Source: Flavobacterium sp. LMO8 (lineage in GTDB: Bacteria > Bacteroidota > Bacteroidia > Flavobacteriales > Flavobacteriaceae). From it: a stretch of DNA of 64,000 bases. The stretch spans positions 85,067 through 149,066 of the forward strand of contig NZ_WIBJ01000033.1 of NCBI RefSeq assembly GCF_009495755.1. The letters are read 5' to 3'. This document shows positions 27,246 to 37,037 of the stretch, in pieces. The translations under genes were made by a program, and so were the position numbers. Position 1 is the stretch's first letter. Every line of letters begins with the position of its first letter. Under the pieces are notes generated by a model, which was given only the letters and a program-made list of their open reading frames with translations, was not told the origin of the DNA and made no database searches.

Positions 27246-28376
27246 ATGAAAAAAATTACAATTTTGGCATTATTAGCAGTAGCTGTTGGTAATGTTGCTT
27301 TCGCTCAAAAAGACCACTATACAATTTCTGGAGGTTTACTAGGTGGTGGGAATTTAAGTCAATTTCAATCATCAACGGACAACTTAACTTTTTCGCATGA
27401 TTTCAAACACAGATTTGGATGGGATGCAGGAGCTTGGGTTAATTTTCCTATTGGAAGAGTATTTTCTATTGAGCCTCAGGTAGTGTACTCTAATAGAGGT
27501 TTCCATTCTTACGTAACTGATGGATCACAACCTGAACAAACTCATTCTTACATTTCTGTTCCATTATTGTTAAAAGCTAACATAGGTTCATATTTTGCTC
27601 TTTTTGGTGGTGCAGAATTTAATACATTAGTAAAAATTAAAGACGATAATAATAATTTTGATAATATTGGTGAAGACATGAAAAAGCACTCTACTGCTGT
27701 TACAGCTGGTTTTGAGCTTGCTCCACATTCTAGAGTCGAAATTTATGCAAGAGTATCTTATGGTTTAGTTGATATGTATATTGCAGATAATTCAAATCCT
27801 TTTAATAATGAAACTTTAAGAAATGAGTCTTTTCATTTTGGAGTTAAGTTTAAATTATTTGGACATAAAAAAGCAGAACCAATGCATGAATCTCATGTAG
27901 CTTCTACTACAGCTCCAGCTGTTGTTGCTGCTCCAGTTGTTGTAGAACCTGTTAAACCAATTGCTATCGATACAGATGGAGATGGAATTTTGGATAAAGA
28001 CGATTACTGTCCTACTATCGCTGGTTTCTCTTCTAATTTTGGTTGTCCAGAAATTATTTTACATTACACTAATGATTCTGATGTATTAAATGATATGGAT
28101 AAAGCTGATTTAGATAGAGTACATGCTTTCTTAGTAAATCATCCAGATGTATCAATTGTTGTTGAAGGGCATGCAAGTAATCCAGGTACTCCTGAGCACA
28201 ATATGACATTATCTAAAGAGCGTGCTGATAAATCAGTTGCTTACTTAGTTTCTAGAGGTATTAGTGCTTCAAGAATGACTGTTAAAGCTTATGGAGAAAC
28301 TGTACAAGTTGCAGATAACGCAACTCCTTCAGGAAGAGCTAAAAATAGAAGAGTAGTTATTAAAATTGCAAAATAA
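27246..28376 (+). CDS. OmpA-family outer membrane protein
   Basis: This 376-residue protein has a signal peptide (cleaved after AFAQ, near residue 20), an N-terminal outer-membrane beta-barrel region (about 25-215), a hinge rich in Ala, Val and Pro (about 225-240), one thrombospondin type-3 calcium-binding repeat (DTDGDGILDKDDYCP, near 245-260), and a C-terminal OmpA peptidoglycan-binding domain (about 275-375; VVEGHASN, RADKSVAYLVSRGI, GRAKNRRVVI). It anchors the outer membrane to the cell wall. Its own strong promoter and terminator flank it. Confidence 0.95.
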   Translation: MKKITILALLAVAVGNVAFAQKDHYTISGGLLGGGNLSQFQSSTDNLTFSHDFKHRFGWDAGAWVNFPIGRVFSIEPQVVYSNRGFHSYVTDGSQPEQTHSYISVPLLLKANIGSYFALFGGAEFNTLVKIKDDNNNFDNIGEDMKKHSTAVTAGFELAPHSRVEIYARVSYGLVDMYIADNSNPFNNETLRNESFHFGVKFKLFGHKKAEPMHESHVASTTAPAVVAAPVVVEPVKPIAIDTDGDGILDKDDYCPTIAGFSSNFGCPEIILHYTNDSDVLNDMDKADLDRVHAFLVNHPDVSIVVEGHASNPGTPEHNMTLSKERADKSVAYLVSRGISASRMTVKAYGETVQVADNATPSGRAKNRRVVIKIAK

Positions 28377-28409
28377 TTTTTGCAAATTAATAAAGTATTT
28401 TTACAATAA

Positions 28410-28453
28410 TAAAAAGCTTGTAATTTGGTTTATTCCAGTTACAAGCTTTTTTA
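28410..28453 (+). terminator. Terminator of the OmpA-like gene
   Basis: A perfect stem AAAAGCTTGTAA/TTACAAGCTTTT with a loop of about 15 nt, followed by T residues. Confidence 0.85.
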
Positions 28454-28583
28454 TTTAATGGGTATTATTCCCCTCATAGAGTTTAAAAAAATATAAAAAA
28501 GTAAATATTTAGGATTTTATATTTTCAAAAAAATATCTATTTATGTAATTTTATTAAGTGAAGATTTTTTATTAAAAAATAAC

Positions 28584-29144
28584 TTATTTTATAAAATTTC
28601 GTTTTAGTAAACCATACATTATTGTATCGGTAAATTCGTTATTATAGTAAAAATCTTCTTTAAAATGCGCTTCTTTAACAAAGCCAATTTTTTGCAAAAC
28701 ACGTTCTGAAGCAATATGTCGTGAATCGATAACTGCAACAATAGAATGAAAATTTAATGTATTGAAAGCAAAATCTAATAACGTTTTCACGGCTTCGGTA
28801 ACATAGCCTTTTCCCCAATGTTCAGGCGTAATCATATAGCCTAATTCAGTTCTGAAATGTTCGGGTTGGGTTCTGTAAAATCCCATAATTCCTATGCATT
28901 TATCACTTCCTTTTTCGGTTACTGCCCAATTGATATCAAGATTTTCATCAATTTTATCATTAATCATTTTTATGTGTGCCAAAGCGCCTTCGATATCAGT
29001 TACTAAAGGTCTTGGAATAAATTTCATAGTTTCATGATTTCCACGTAGCTCTAAAACTTCTGGAGCATCGGCATCAGTTAATTTTCTAAAACGTAAACGT
29101 TCTGATTCTAGTATTGGAAAAGGAGAGAAGTTAAGTTGTAACAT
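28584..29144 (-). CDS. GNAT-family N-acetyltransferase (RimJ/RimL-like)
   Basis: This 186-residue acetyltransferase starts with FPILESERLRFRKLTDADA, the usual RimJ/L opening, and carries the acetyl-CoA-binding segment LGYMITPEHWGKGYVTEAVKTLL and the end motif ASERVLQKIGFVKEA. It transfers an acetyl group from acetyl-CoA to a protein N-terminus or small amine; the acceptor is unknown. The ATG at 29144 is chosen because translation upstream would run into the DUF2238 gene. It follows that gene with a 22-bp gap. Confidence 0.9.
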   Translation of the reverse strand: MLQLNFSPFPILESERLRFRKLTDADAPEVLELRGNHETMKFIPRPLVTDIEGALAHIKMINDKIDENLDINWAVTEKGSDKCIGIMGFYRTQPEHFRTELGYMITPEHWGKGYVTEAVKTLLDFAFNTLNFHSIVAVIDSRHIASERVLQKIGFVKEAHFKEDFYYNNEFTDTIMYGLLKRNFIK

Positions 29145-29166
29145 TACTTTTATAATTTGAATCTTG

Positions 29167-29775
29167 TTATTGAGTTTGAAATTGTTCTTGAATTGCTTTA
29201 TCGTGTTTTTTACTGAAGAAAATAAGCATACAAATAGCTCCAATTGTAGCATACAACATATCAGATTGTGTATCCCAAACATAACCTTGTGTTCCTAAAA
29301 AAGCATCGCCACCATCACCAGTACAAAGGGAAACGCCCCATTCTAGCCATTCATAAGCCGCGCTAATAGCTAAACACACTGCAACAATAATGAAGTTGAA
29401 GAAAGTCTTATTTGAAATAACATTTTTACGAATAAATAATTCTCTCACAATCATGGATGGAACAAAACCTTGTGCAAAATGACCAACTTTATCATAATTA
29501 TTTCGGCTTTGATTAAAAGTTTCTTTTATCCATTCAAATGGTGGTACTTCGGCATAGGTGTAATGTCCGCCAAGGAATAAGATATAACAATGAATGAGAA
29601 TGAAGAAATATGTAAAATTCGTAAATCGAAAATTTTTAAAGGTAAAAGCCAAAATCAGGAATCCGATAATTGCGGGTAAAACTTCTAAAAACCAAGTAAA
29701 ATATTCTTTTGGATAAATACCAGAAATTAATAATCCAGCAAAGAATAATAGCGAATAAAGTTGTAGTTTTTTCAT
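29167..29775 (-). CDS. DUF2238 (YjdF-like) membrane protein
   Basis: This 202-residue inner-membrane protein has about six hydrophobic helices. Conserved polar segments HYTYAEVPPFEW, YDKVGHFAQGFVPS, YEWLEWG and QGYVWDTQSDM mark DUF2238/YjdF. The clustered histidines, acidic residues and tryptophans within or near the membrane suggest an enzymatic or metal site, but the function is not known. It starts at the base following the stop of the DUF4199 gene, so the two are tightly coupled, with GNAT next. Confidence 0.88.
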   Translation of the reverse strand: MKKLQLYSLLFFAGLLISGIYPKEYFTWFLEVLPAIIGFLILAFTFKNFRFTNFTYFFILIHCYILFLGGHYTYAEVPPFEWIKETFNQSRNNYDKVGHFAQGFVPSMIVRELFIRKNVISNKTFFNFIIVAVCLAISAAYEWLEWGVSLCTGDGGDAFLGTQGYVWDTQSDMLYATIGAICMLIFFSKKHDKAIQEQFQTQ

Positions 29776-30279
29776 TTAGTTGATTGGTTTTTTCTTTAAA
29801 ATTAAAGCACTAACTAAAGAAAATACAATTCCTAATGGCAAGATTTCCATATAAGTAAATAGAATAACCATAACAGGATTCTTATACATTTCTTTATAAG
29901 TATTCATTTCTTCAGTTACTTTTACCACTTCATTTGGACTTGCTTTTTCAATTGCCATGTTAGCATAATGTTCCATGAAATTTGGAAAAAAGGTATATAA
30001 GATTACTAGCCAAACTAATACATAAATTGTTGAAATAATAAGTGTAATCCAGAAACCTGTTAGGAAAGCTTTTCCAAGAGAAATATAACCGTTATTTGCA
30101 TCTCGTTGTTGTTTGATTCCTTTAACCACAAAGATGAAAGCAAGTAGCATTCCTGCAAATCCAAAAATCATACTGACTTCTTTTTCTGGATATGATTTCA
30201 TGTAAATGGTAACAGATACTAGCAATGCAGAAACAATAATGCTTCCAAACAATCCATTTTTTAAAATAATGTTATTCAT
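29776..30279 (-). CDS. DUF4199 membrane protein
   Basis: This 167-residue protein has four hydrophobic helices (about 8-26, 37-52, 70-95 and 136-160). The layout, the lysine-rich segment after helix 2 (GIKQQRDANNGYISLGKAF), and the stretch ending in the short basic tail are those of DUF4199, a Bacteroidota-specific family of unknown function. In other genomes such proteins often neighbour glycosyltransferases, but none is present here. It is followed without a gap by DUF2238. Confidence 0.8.
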   Translation of the reverse strand: MNNIILKNGLFGSIIVSALLVSVTIYMKSYPEKEVSMIFGFAGMLLAFIFVVKGIKQQRDANNGYISLGKAFLTGFWITLIISTIYVLVWLVILYTFFPNFMEHYANMAIEKASPNEVVKVTEEMNTYKEMYKNPVMVILFTYMEILPLGIVFSLVSALILKKKPIN

Positions 30280-30318
30280 GATATTTGGTTTTAGGTAAGT
30301 AAATCAAATTTAATAAAA

Positions 30319-31563
30319 TTATTCGTTGAAATCTAAATCTTTATCATGAGTTTCTTCAATGGTAAGAGTAGAGTAAATACCTAGTGCAAAAGCAAAGAAC
30401 CCTACAATCGCTGCGGCAGCTATAACACCATTATTTACTTTTAATCCGTCAAAAGCCAGTAACATCACAGGAACTAATCCGCGAACCATATTGGGAATGG
30501 TGGTTGTGGCTGTCTTCTAATATTGGTGCCAAATTGCTCAGCTCCAACCGTTACAAACATAGCCCAATAACCCGTTCCTAAACCTAACCAAGCACAATAA
30601 AAGTAATACATATTTTCCGATTTGGTTCCGCTAAAAAGCATTAAGCATGCTCCAACGATGGTAAACAACATCATATAAAAAATCGCTTTTTTTCGAGAAT
30701 GTAACCAATGCGAGATGAAACCACTTGCAAAATCTCCCACAGAAATTCCAACATAAGCCCACATTATCGCTTTTCCAGGTTGAATACTATCAATTCCCAT
30801 TACAGGTGCAAATTGATTCGCCATAACCGCTAAAATTCCAATGCAAAACCAAGTGGGTAATCCAATAGCAATACATTTCATGTATTTTGCAAAACGATTC
30901 CAATTGGTGAAAAACGAAAAGAAATTTCCTTTTTTAATGTTACTATCGTGTTTGATGTCGTTGTAAATTCCAGATTCTGCTACGCTTATTCGTAAAACTA
31001 AAAGCATTAGACCTAAAGCACCACCAATGTAATAAGCAATAGTCCAATCGCCTGCTAACTCAACAGTTAATTGCGCTACAACAGCTCCAAGTAAACCAAA
31101 ACCAGCTACTATAGAAGTTCCAATAGCACGAAGTTGTTTGGGTAACGATTCCGAAACTAAAGTAATTCCGGCTCCAAGTTCACCAGCTAAACCAATTCCG
31201 GCAATGAATCGCAACCAAGCATATAACATCGTTTTGTCTTCAACTGGAAAATGAGGTAAATAACCACAAGCAATATTAGCCAAAGAATACACTAAAATCG
31301 AGCCAAAAAAAAACCGAAAGTCTTCCTTTTTTATCTCCTAAAACGCCCCAAAGAATTCCTCCTAAAAGTAATCCGACCATCTGGTAATTGAGAATCATCG
31401 TTCCAGCAGTGTCAACATCTAAGTTCATGTCTTTTAAGCTAGGGACACGAACAATCCCGAAAAGAAGTAAGTCATAAATATCAACAAAATAGCCTAATGC
31501 AGCTACAATCACTGGAAATGATAATAAATGTTTTAGTTTTTCTTGGGTTGTAAATTCTTTCAT
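30319..31563 (-). pseudogene. MFS transporter broken by two frameshifts
   Basis: Three pieces in two frames together form one 414-residue major facilitator transporter of the sugar/acid:H+ symporter type (GDKKGR between helices 2 and 3; RFIAGIGLAGELGAG). The first shift is at a run of nine T on the minus strand near 31304-31312, where eight would restore VFFGSILVYSLAN. The second is a one-base loss near 30515-30521, after GTNIR, beyond which the correct frame continues as TTTIPNMVRGLVP to a stop at 30319. Net length is again a multiple of three. Either a recent pseudogene or sequencing errors. Confidence 0.8.
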
Positions 31564-31610
31564 TGGGTTTCATTTGTTTCAAAAATAGAAAAATAAATGG
31601 TTCGTAAGAT

Positions 31611-31649
31611 AAAAAAGAAACACCGACTCCATACAGAATCGGTGTTTCC
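31611..31649 (-). terminator. Terminator of clpB
   Basis: A 10-bp stem GAAACACCGA/TCGGTGTTTC (31617-31626 and 31639-31648), followed on the minus strand by TTTTTT. Confidence 0.85.
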
Positions 31650-31715
31650 CAAACTAAAACAAACGAATCCATTATAAACCCATGAATTAAGGGGATATTT
31701 TATGCGTATTGGAAT

Positions 31716-34367
31716 TTATTTTACCAATTCACTTTCGTTTCTAAATACTAACTGACCATCAAAACTGTCTAAAAAAATAATACTGTCAACAGTTACTTTA
31801 CCAGCTAATATTTCTTTTGAGAGTTGGTTTAAAACTTCGCGTTGAATTACTCGTTTTACAGGTCGAGCACCATATTGTGGATCAAAACCTTTTTGTGCTA
31901 AGTATTCAATGGCCTCTGGAGTGGCGTCCATTGTAATTTGTTGATGTTCCAACATTTTAATTACGCTTTTTAATTGTAAGCCAACAATTTCTTTAATGTT
32001 TGCATTAGTTAGTGGCGTAAACATTACAATTTCGTCAATTCTATTGATAAACTCAGGGCGAACAATTTGTTTTAATAAACCTAAGACTTCTACTTTGGCA
32101 GCTTCCGTTGCGGCATCAACAGAACCTTTCAAATTCTCAAACTTTTCCTGAATAATTCCACTTCCCATATTTGAAGTCATGATGATAATCGTATTTTTGA
32201 AATCGGCCACTCGACCTTTGTTATCGGTCAATCGTCCTTCATCTAAAACTTGTAACAAGATATTGAATGTATCAGGATGCGCTTTTTCAATTTCGTCTAA
32301 CAATACTACTGAATACGGTTTTCTTCGAACCGCTTCTGTCAATTGTCCACCTTCATCATAACCTACATAACCTGGAGGCGCACCAACTAATCGACTAACA
32401 GAATGACGTTCTTGATATTCACTCATATCAATTCTGGTCATTGCATTTTCATCGTCGAATAAATATTCGGCTAAGGCTTTAGCTAATTCAGTTTTACCAA
32501 CACCTGTTGTTCCTAAGAATAAGAACGAGCCAATTGGCTTTTTCATGTCTTGTAAACCAGCACGACTTCTACGAACAGCATCACTCACCGCTACAATAGC
32601 TTCTTCTTGACCCACAACTCTTCTGTGTAATTCTTCTTCTAAGCGAAGTAATTTTTCTCGTTCGCCTTGAAGCATTTTCATTACGGGAATTCCTGTCCAT
32701 TTAGCAACTACTTCAGCAATATCTTCTCGGGTTACTTCTTCTTTAATTAAGGAAGTTCCTGCTTGGTTTTCGGCTAATTGAATTTGTAAAGCATCCAAAC
32801 GTTCTTGTGCGTCTTTAATTTTTCCATAACGAATTTCCGCTACTTTTCCGTAATCGCCATTGCGTTCGGCTTGTTCTGCCTCCATTTTGAAATCTTCAAT
32901 TTCTTGTTTGACGTTTTGAATATTATCCACCACATCTTTCTCGGATTTCCATTTGGTGAAGATTTCGTTGCGTTCTTCTTTTAAGTTAGCCAAATCCAAA
33001 CCAAGAACTTTCAACTTAGTTTCGTCATTTTGCCTCACTTGACTATATTTTTCAGAGGTGTTCGGCGAATCTTCGATTTCTCGTTTAATTGCTTCAATTT
33101 CAATTTCCAATTGCATAATCTTTCTATCCAAAACATCTAATTCTTCTGGTTTGGAATTGATTTCCATACGCAATTTTGAAGCTGCTTCGTCCATCAAATC
33201 AATCGCTTTATCAGGTAAGAAACGATTCGTAATATAACGTTGAGATAATTCAACCGCCGCAATAATTGCATCATCTTTGATACGCACTTTGTGGTGGGTT
33301 TCATATTTCTCTTTGATACCACGCAAAATCGAAATAGCGCTTTCAGTATCGGGTTCATCGACCATTACTTTTTGAAAACGTCTTTCAAGCGCTTTGTCTT
33401 TTTCAAAATATTTTTGGTATTCGTCTAATGTTGTTGCTCCGATGGCACGTAATTCGCCACGAGCTAAAGCAGGTTTTAAGATGTTTGCAGCGTCCATAGC
33501 ACCTTCGCCACCGCCAGCACCAACTAAAGTATGTATTTCGTCAATAAAAAGTACGATATCTCCTTCGGCAGAAGTAACTTCTTTTACCACCGCTTTTAAT
33601 CGTTCTTCAAATTCTCCTTTGTATTTTGCACCTGCAATCAATGCTCCCATATCTAATGAATAAACAATTTTATCTTTTAGATTTTCCGGAACATCTCCGT
33701 CAACAATTCGGTGTGCTAAACCTTCGGCAATGGCTGTTTTACCAACACCAGGTTCGCCAACCAACATCGGATTGTTTTTAGTTCGACGTGTTAAAATTTG
33801 TAAAACTCTACGAATTTCTTCATCACGACCAATTACGGGGTCAAGTTTGCCGCTTTTAGCCAGTTCGTTGAGGTTTTTGGCATATTTATTTAAAGAATTG
33901 TACGTTTCTTCCGCCGAAGCCGAAGTTACTCGTTCTCCTTTACGCATTTCGTCGATAGCGGCTTGCAAACCTTTTTCAGTTACACCTTGATCTTTTAAAA
34001 TTTGTGCTACTTTACTTTTTGATTTGAAAATGGCTAAAATTAAATGTTCGATAGAAACGAATTCGTCGTTCATTTTTTTGGCAATGATTTCGGCTTCGTT
34101 TACTGTGGTTCCAGCCTCACGAGAGAACATAATATCACCACCAGAAACTTTTGGAAAACTTTGAATGGTACTATCCAATACTTTTTTGAAAAGCTCCACA
34201 TTAACGTTGAGTTTTTTCAAAATAAATTGTGTTACGTTTTCATCCACTTCCAAAATTCCTTTAAAAATGTGTTCGTTTTCAAGCTGTTGTTGCTCAAAAA
34301 TTTGTGCAATTTGCTGTGCTTGTTGCAAAGCTTCTTGCGATTTAATTGTAAATTTATTTATGTTCAT
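31716..34367 (-). CDS. clpB: ATP-dependent chaperone ClpB
   Basis: ClpB (Hsp104) pulls proteins out of aggregates together with DnaK. The 883-residue protein has the N-terminal substrate domain (about 1-145), AAA1 with Walker [15 protein letters not shown], a long coiled-coil middle domain (about 400-540), and AAA2 with Walker [15 protein letters not shown] and pore loop GYVGYDEGG. The ATG at 34367 starts the standard [14 protein letters not shown] sequence; the open frame extends upstream without homology. Two GACAT/GTCA-type palindromes lie upstream and could be heat-shock control sites. A terminator follows. Confidence 0.97.
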   Translation of the reverse strand: MNINKFTIKSQEALQQAQQIAQIFEQQQLENEHIFKGILEVDENVTQFILKKLNVNVELFKKVLDSTIQSFPKVSGGDIMFSREAGTTVNEAEIIAKKMNDEFVSIEHLILAIFKSKSKVAQILKDQGVTEKGLQAAIDEMRKGERVTSASAEETYNSLNKYAKNLNELAKSGKLDPVIGRDEEIRRVLQILTRRTKNNPMLVGEPGVGKTAIAEGLAHRIVDGDVPENLKDKIVYSLDMGALIAGAKYKGEFEERLKAVVKEVTSAEGDIVLFIDEIHTLVGAGGGEGAMDAANILKPALARGELRAIGATTLDEYQKYFEKDKALERRFQKVMVDEPDTESAISILRGIKEKYETHHKVRIKDDAIIAAVELSQRYITNRFLPDKAIDLMDEAASKLRMEINSKPEELDVLDRKIMQLEIEIEAIKREIEDSPNTSEKYSQVRQNDETKLKVLGLDLANLKEERNEIFTKWKSEKDVVDNIQNVKQEIEDFKMEAEQAERNGDYGKVAEIRYGKIKDAQERLDALQIQLAENQAGTSLIKEEVTREDIAEVVAKWTGIPVMKMLQGEREKLLRLEEELHRRVVGQEEAIVAVSDAVRRSRAGLQDMKKPIGSFLFLGTTGVGKTELAKALAEYLFDDENAMTRIDMSEYQERHSVSRLVGAPPGYVGYDEGGQLTEAVRRKPYSVVLLDEIEKAHPDTFNILLQVLDEGRLTDNKGRVADFKNTIIIMTSNMGSGIIQEKFENLKGSVDAATEAAKVEVLGLLKQIVRPEFINRIDEIVMFTPLTNANIKEIVGLQLKSVIKMLEHQQITMDATPEAIEYLAQKGFDPQYGARPVKRVIQREVLNQLSKEILAGKVTVDSIIFLDSFDGQLVFRNESELVK

Positions 34368-34439
34368 AGTATTAAGTGTTGTTATTGTTTGTTTAACTTT
34401 GTAAGCAAAGAACAATTAATATTCCATAATAAAATTAGC

Positions 34440-34450
34440 GACATAATGTC
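34440..34450. promoter_or_regulatory. Palindrome GACATAATGTC upstream of clpB
   Basis: Perfect 11-bp palindrome (GACAT-A-ATGTC), 73 bp before the clpB start. Its centre is 42 bp from that of the second palindrome (34482-34492), four helical turns. No TAnnTTTG element was found between it and clpB. Confidence 0.4.
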
Positions 34451-34481
34451 TTGATTTAAAGGTTTTTTTATTGTTTTTAAT

Positions 34482-34492
34482 GTCAAAATGAC
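34482..34492. promoter_or_regulatory. Palindrome GTCAAAATGAC upstream of clpB
   Basis: Perfect inverted repeat GTCA-N3-TGAC, between the divergent clpB and lactonase genes. It could serve either gene. Confidence 0.4.
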
Positions 34493-34541
34493 GTTTTTGT
34501 AGTCAAAAATGTTCAATTTTTATAAATTTAAGTAAAAAAGC

Positions 34542-35651
34542 ATGAAAATATTAGGATTAATTTTATTAAGTCTGGCCAGTTTATCGTTAAGTTGTAAGTC
34601 AGGTGTTGAAGAGACTTATTTAGTTGGAACCTACACTTCATCAAGTTCTGAGGGTATTAATATTATTCAATTTGATGCAAGTAATAAAGAAATTAAAATA
34701 CAACAAGTAATTGATAATATTGACAATCCATCATTTGTAGTTGCTAATAGAAACAAAAAAATTGTTGTAGCTGTTGGTGAAACGGAAGGAAAAAATGGAG
34801 GACAAGTTGTTTCTTTTTGGTATGATAAAAAAACAAAATCATTTACAAGAATAAATTCATTACATACTTTAGGAAATCATCCTTGTACGGTTGCATTCAG
34901 TCCTGATGAAAAGTATGTTTTGGTAGGAAATTATACAGGTGGAAATATATCTGTATTTAAAATTGACGAAAAAGGGCAATTGTCAGAAAACCCTCAGTTA
35001 CTTCAATATAGTGGAAAAAGCATTAACGCTGAGCGTCAGGAAAAACCACATGTACATTGTATTGTTTTTCATCCGATTGAAAATAAAATTTTTGTTGCTG
35101 ATTTGGGATTAGATAATATAAAAATGATTCCATTTAATACAAATTATCATTCTTTTTTAGAGGAGAATAAAGAAATTGATTTCAAAGTAAATCCTGGAGC
35201 TGGACCCAGACACTTAGTTTGGAATAAAGAGGGAACTAAGTTGTATGTAACATTTGAGTTAACGAATGAAGTAGCCGTTTTTGATTATAAAAATGATAAT
35301 TTAACGCTTTTACAAACCATTTCATTGACTAAGCCAACTAAAAGCGGTTCTGCAGCAGAGTTACGATTAAGTGCTGATGAACGCTTTTTATATGCTTCGG
35401 TTCGAGGAAAGGATAACAAGTTGGTAGTAATAAAAGTTGATGAAAATAATTCTTTAGAAAAGATACAGGAAATTGAAACTGAAGAAACGCCTAGAAATTT
35501 TATTATTACAGCTAATCAGAAAAATATTTTAGTTGGTAATCAAAAATCAAATAGCATTGTTGTTTATGATCGTGATAAAAATACTGGGTTACTTATTAAT
35601 ACAAAAAACAAAGTAAGTATTCCCAAACCTGTTTATTTTTATCCATTTTAA
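34542..35651 (+). CDS. Lactonase-family beta-propeller lipoprotein (6-phosphogluconolactonase-like)
   Basis: This 369-residue protein is a seven-bladed propeller of the YbhE-type lactonase family, with repeated blades such as HPCTVAFSPDEKYVLVGNYTGGNISVF, GAGPRHLVWNKEGTKLYVTFE and SAAELRLSADERFLYASVRG. In E. coli this family hydrolyses 6-phosphogluconolactone in the pentose phosphate pathway, but that enzyme is cytosolic. Here the N-terminus is a lipoprotein signal (lipobox SLSC, modified C18), which places the protein in the periplasm or at the surface, so another lactone may be the substrate. It shares a bidirectional terminator with the next gene. Confidence 0.88.
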   Translation: MKILGLILLSLASLSLSCKSGVEETYLVGTYTSSSSEGINIIQFDASNKEIKIQQVIDNIDNPSFVVANRNKKIVVAVGETEGKNGGQVVSFWYDKKTKSFTRINSLHTLGNHPCTVAFSPDEKYVLVGNYTGGNISVFKIDEKGQLSENPQLLQYSGKSINAERQEKPHVHCIVFHPIENKIFVADLGLDNIKMIPFNTNYHSFLEENKEIDFKVNPGAGPRHLVWNKEGTKLYVTFELTNEVAVFDYKNDNLTLLQTISLTKPTKSGSAAELRLSADERFLYASVRGKDNKLVVIKVDENNSLEKIQEIETEETPRNFIITANQKNILVGNQKSNSIVVYDRDKNTGLLINTKNKVSIPKPVYFYPF

Positions 35652-35689
35652 AAAAAGGGGATTTGTAATTTTACAAATCCCCTTTTTTT
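35651..35689. terminator. Bidirectional terminator between convergent genes
   Basis: AAAAAAGGGGATTTGTAA pairs with TTACAAATCCCCTTTTTT, a nearly loopless stem with A run on the left and T run on the right. It overlaps the last bases of the gene starting at 36869. Confidence 0.92.
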
Positions 35690-36869
35690 ACCTTCTAAAC
35701 TTATTATTGGTAATAATTCCTTTGAGTTTTGCTTTTAAATCTTCACCAGTATCATAAACCATTTGTTCATTACTTGGAAAAGGAACCGCTCTACGATTAA
35801 AATATTGGTAATAAGATTCTTCACAGGCACGTTTGTCTCCGTTGTAATTAGCGTAGATATAATCAAAAATAAATTCGCTTGTTACCGGGAAAGCATCAAT
35901 TAATTGATTGGTTCTAAAATCAATGTAATCTACTTTAGCTGTAACTTGGCAAGATTTAAATTGTGTAAATTCATAAATACTAACCGTAATCGTTTTCATG
36001 TTATCCACTTTTATTGGATTTCCTAAGCTATCTTTTACCACATTTCCGTTGGCATCTATAAGTGTTTTTAATCCGTCTTTGATTTGTTTTTCTTTTACAA
36101 ATTGTTTTTCTCTAACTTGTTCTGGAGAAATATTAATTTGTCTGAAGTTAACAATCATTCCAAAGTCATAATTGATATTTTTTTGTTTGTTGTTATGATA
36201 TACTGTCCATTTATCGTTAATTCCATAAGTGCTAAAATCTAATAAATCGTCTTGCAAACGAGTTGGAATTACCATGTTAGTTTCATTTTTAGTGTAAACA
36301 TGAACAAAATCAGTTCCTTTAAATTGTGCTTCATCCATCAATGCACGAACATCTTTGTAATTAGGGTTCAATTTATCTAAATAGGCTAAATCATCATAAG
36401 CTTGTCTAAAATCCATTTTGTTTTTAGAAGTCAATAGTTTTTTAGCATTTGTATATAAAAAGCCTGAAAGATTATTTTTACTGCTAATTAATTCATCAGA
36501 ATAATCATCTATTGGGAAAATTGCATTTCTACCTTCTTTAATTAGATATAGTGGAAGAATTGGTTTAATTCGCTCTTGACGATTATCCATTTTAATGAAT
36601 AAATTATAAATATTTTCGTAGTTAGACGGGTTATTTTCTTTAATTAATAAGTTTAATGATTCTAAATCGCGTTGTTTTGCCTTTGCAAAAGCTTCCTCTA
36701 ACAAGTAAACGTAATCTTGTTTACCTTTTGAATTTTTATTGGTTCGTAATGCATCTACAGCATTTATAATAGCGCCATCATAATTACCATTACTCAGCAT
36801 TGATTGCGTTTGTTTTACACCACAAGATACAATAAATAGCGATATAAATAAAAGAGTAATTTTTTTCAT
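35688..36869 (-). CDS. Large lipoprotein of unknown function
   Basis: I do not recognise a named family. The 393-residue protein has a lipobox (LFIVSC, modified C16). The N-terminal part (about 22-190) is helical with TPR-like pairing (LSNGNYDGAIINAVDAL, DFRQAYDDLAYLDKLNPNYKDV). The C-terminal part (about 190-345) is beta-rich, including KTITVSIYEFTQFKSCQVTAKVDY. The mix of TPR and beta-sheet resembles Bacteroidota envelope-assembly lipoproteins, but the role is unknown. A -7 element lies about 20 bp upstream of the start. Confidence 0.75.
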   Translation of the reverse strand: MKKITLLFISLFIVSCGVKQTQSMLSNGNYDGAIINAVDALRTNKNSKGKQDYVYLLEEAFAKAKQRDLESLNLLIKENNPSNYENIYNLFIKMDNRQERIKPILPLYLIKEGRNAIFPIDDYSDELISSKNNLSGFLYTNAKKLLTSKNKMDFRQAYDDLAYLDKLNPNYKDVRALMDEAQFKGTDFVHVYTKNETNMVIPTRLQDDLLDFSTYGINDKWTVYHNNKQKNINYDFGMIVNFRQINISPEQVREKQFVKEKQIKDGLKTLIDANGNVVKDSLGNPIKVDNMKTITVSIYEFTQFKSCQVTAKVDYIDFRTNQLIDAFPVTSEFIFDYIYANYNGDKRACEESYYQYFNRRAVPFPSNEQMVYDTGEDLKAKLKGIITNNKFRR

Positions 36870-36885
36870 AAATTAAATATTTTGT

Positions 36886-36893
36886 CAAAGATA
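36886..36893 (-). promoter_or_regulatory. -7 promoter element for the large lipoprotein gene
   Basis: TATCTTTG on the minus strand matches TAnnTTTG, 17 bp before the start codon. Confidence 0.45.
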
Positions 36894-36904
36894 AATTTTT
36901 TTTT

Positions 36905-36982
36905 GAAGCTATTTCCTGCTGTACGTTTTATCTTTTTGTTTTTAAAGAAAAAACAAAAAGGATGCCACTTCCATCAGGGCTA
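36905..36982. repeat. Dispersed intergenic repeat, GAAGCT...GGGCTA family (copy 2)
   Basis: A 78-bp element begins GAAGCTATTTCCTGCTGTAC and ends ACTTCCATCAGGGCTA. Its middle contains a nearly perfect inverted repeat CTTTTTGTTTTT...AAAAACAAAAAG. It shares both ends with the 142-bp element at 10693, pointing to one family with variable core. Confidence 0.75.
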
Positions 36983-36988
36983 AAAAAT

Positions 36989-37016
36989 AAAACTCCGAAA
37001 GACGATTTCGGAGTTT
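36989..37016 (-). terminator. Terminator of the fumarylacetoacetase gene
   Basis: A 12-bp perfect stem AAAACTCCGAAA/TTTCGGAGTTTT with a 4-nt loop, followed on the minus strand by ATTTTTTAG. Confidence 0.88.
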
Positions 37017-37037
37017 TGAGTATTTTATAAATTTGAA

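Noticed and set aside
28454..28583. A small gene after the OmpA-like terminator
   Set aside because: Only AT-rich sequence with no plausible reading frame or structure.
30474..31563. Two separate small MFS genes
   Set aside because: The two reading frames join at a nine-T run and make one transporter with conserved motifs in order, so they are one broken gene.
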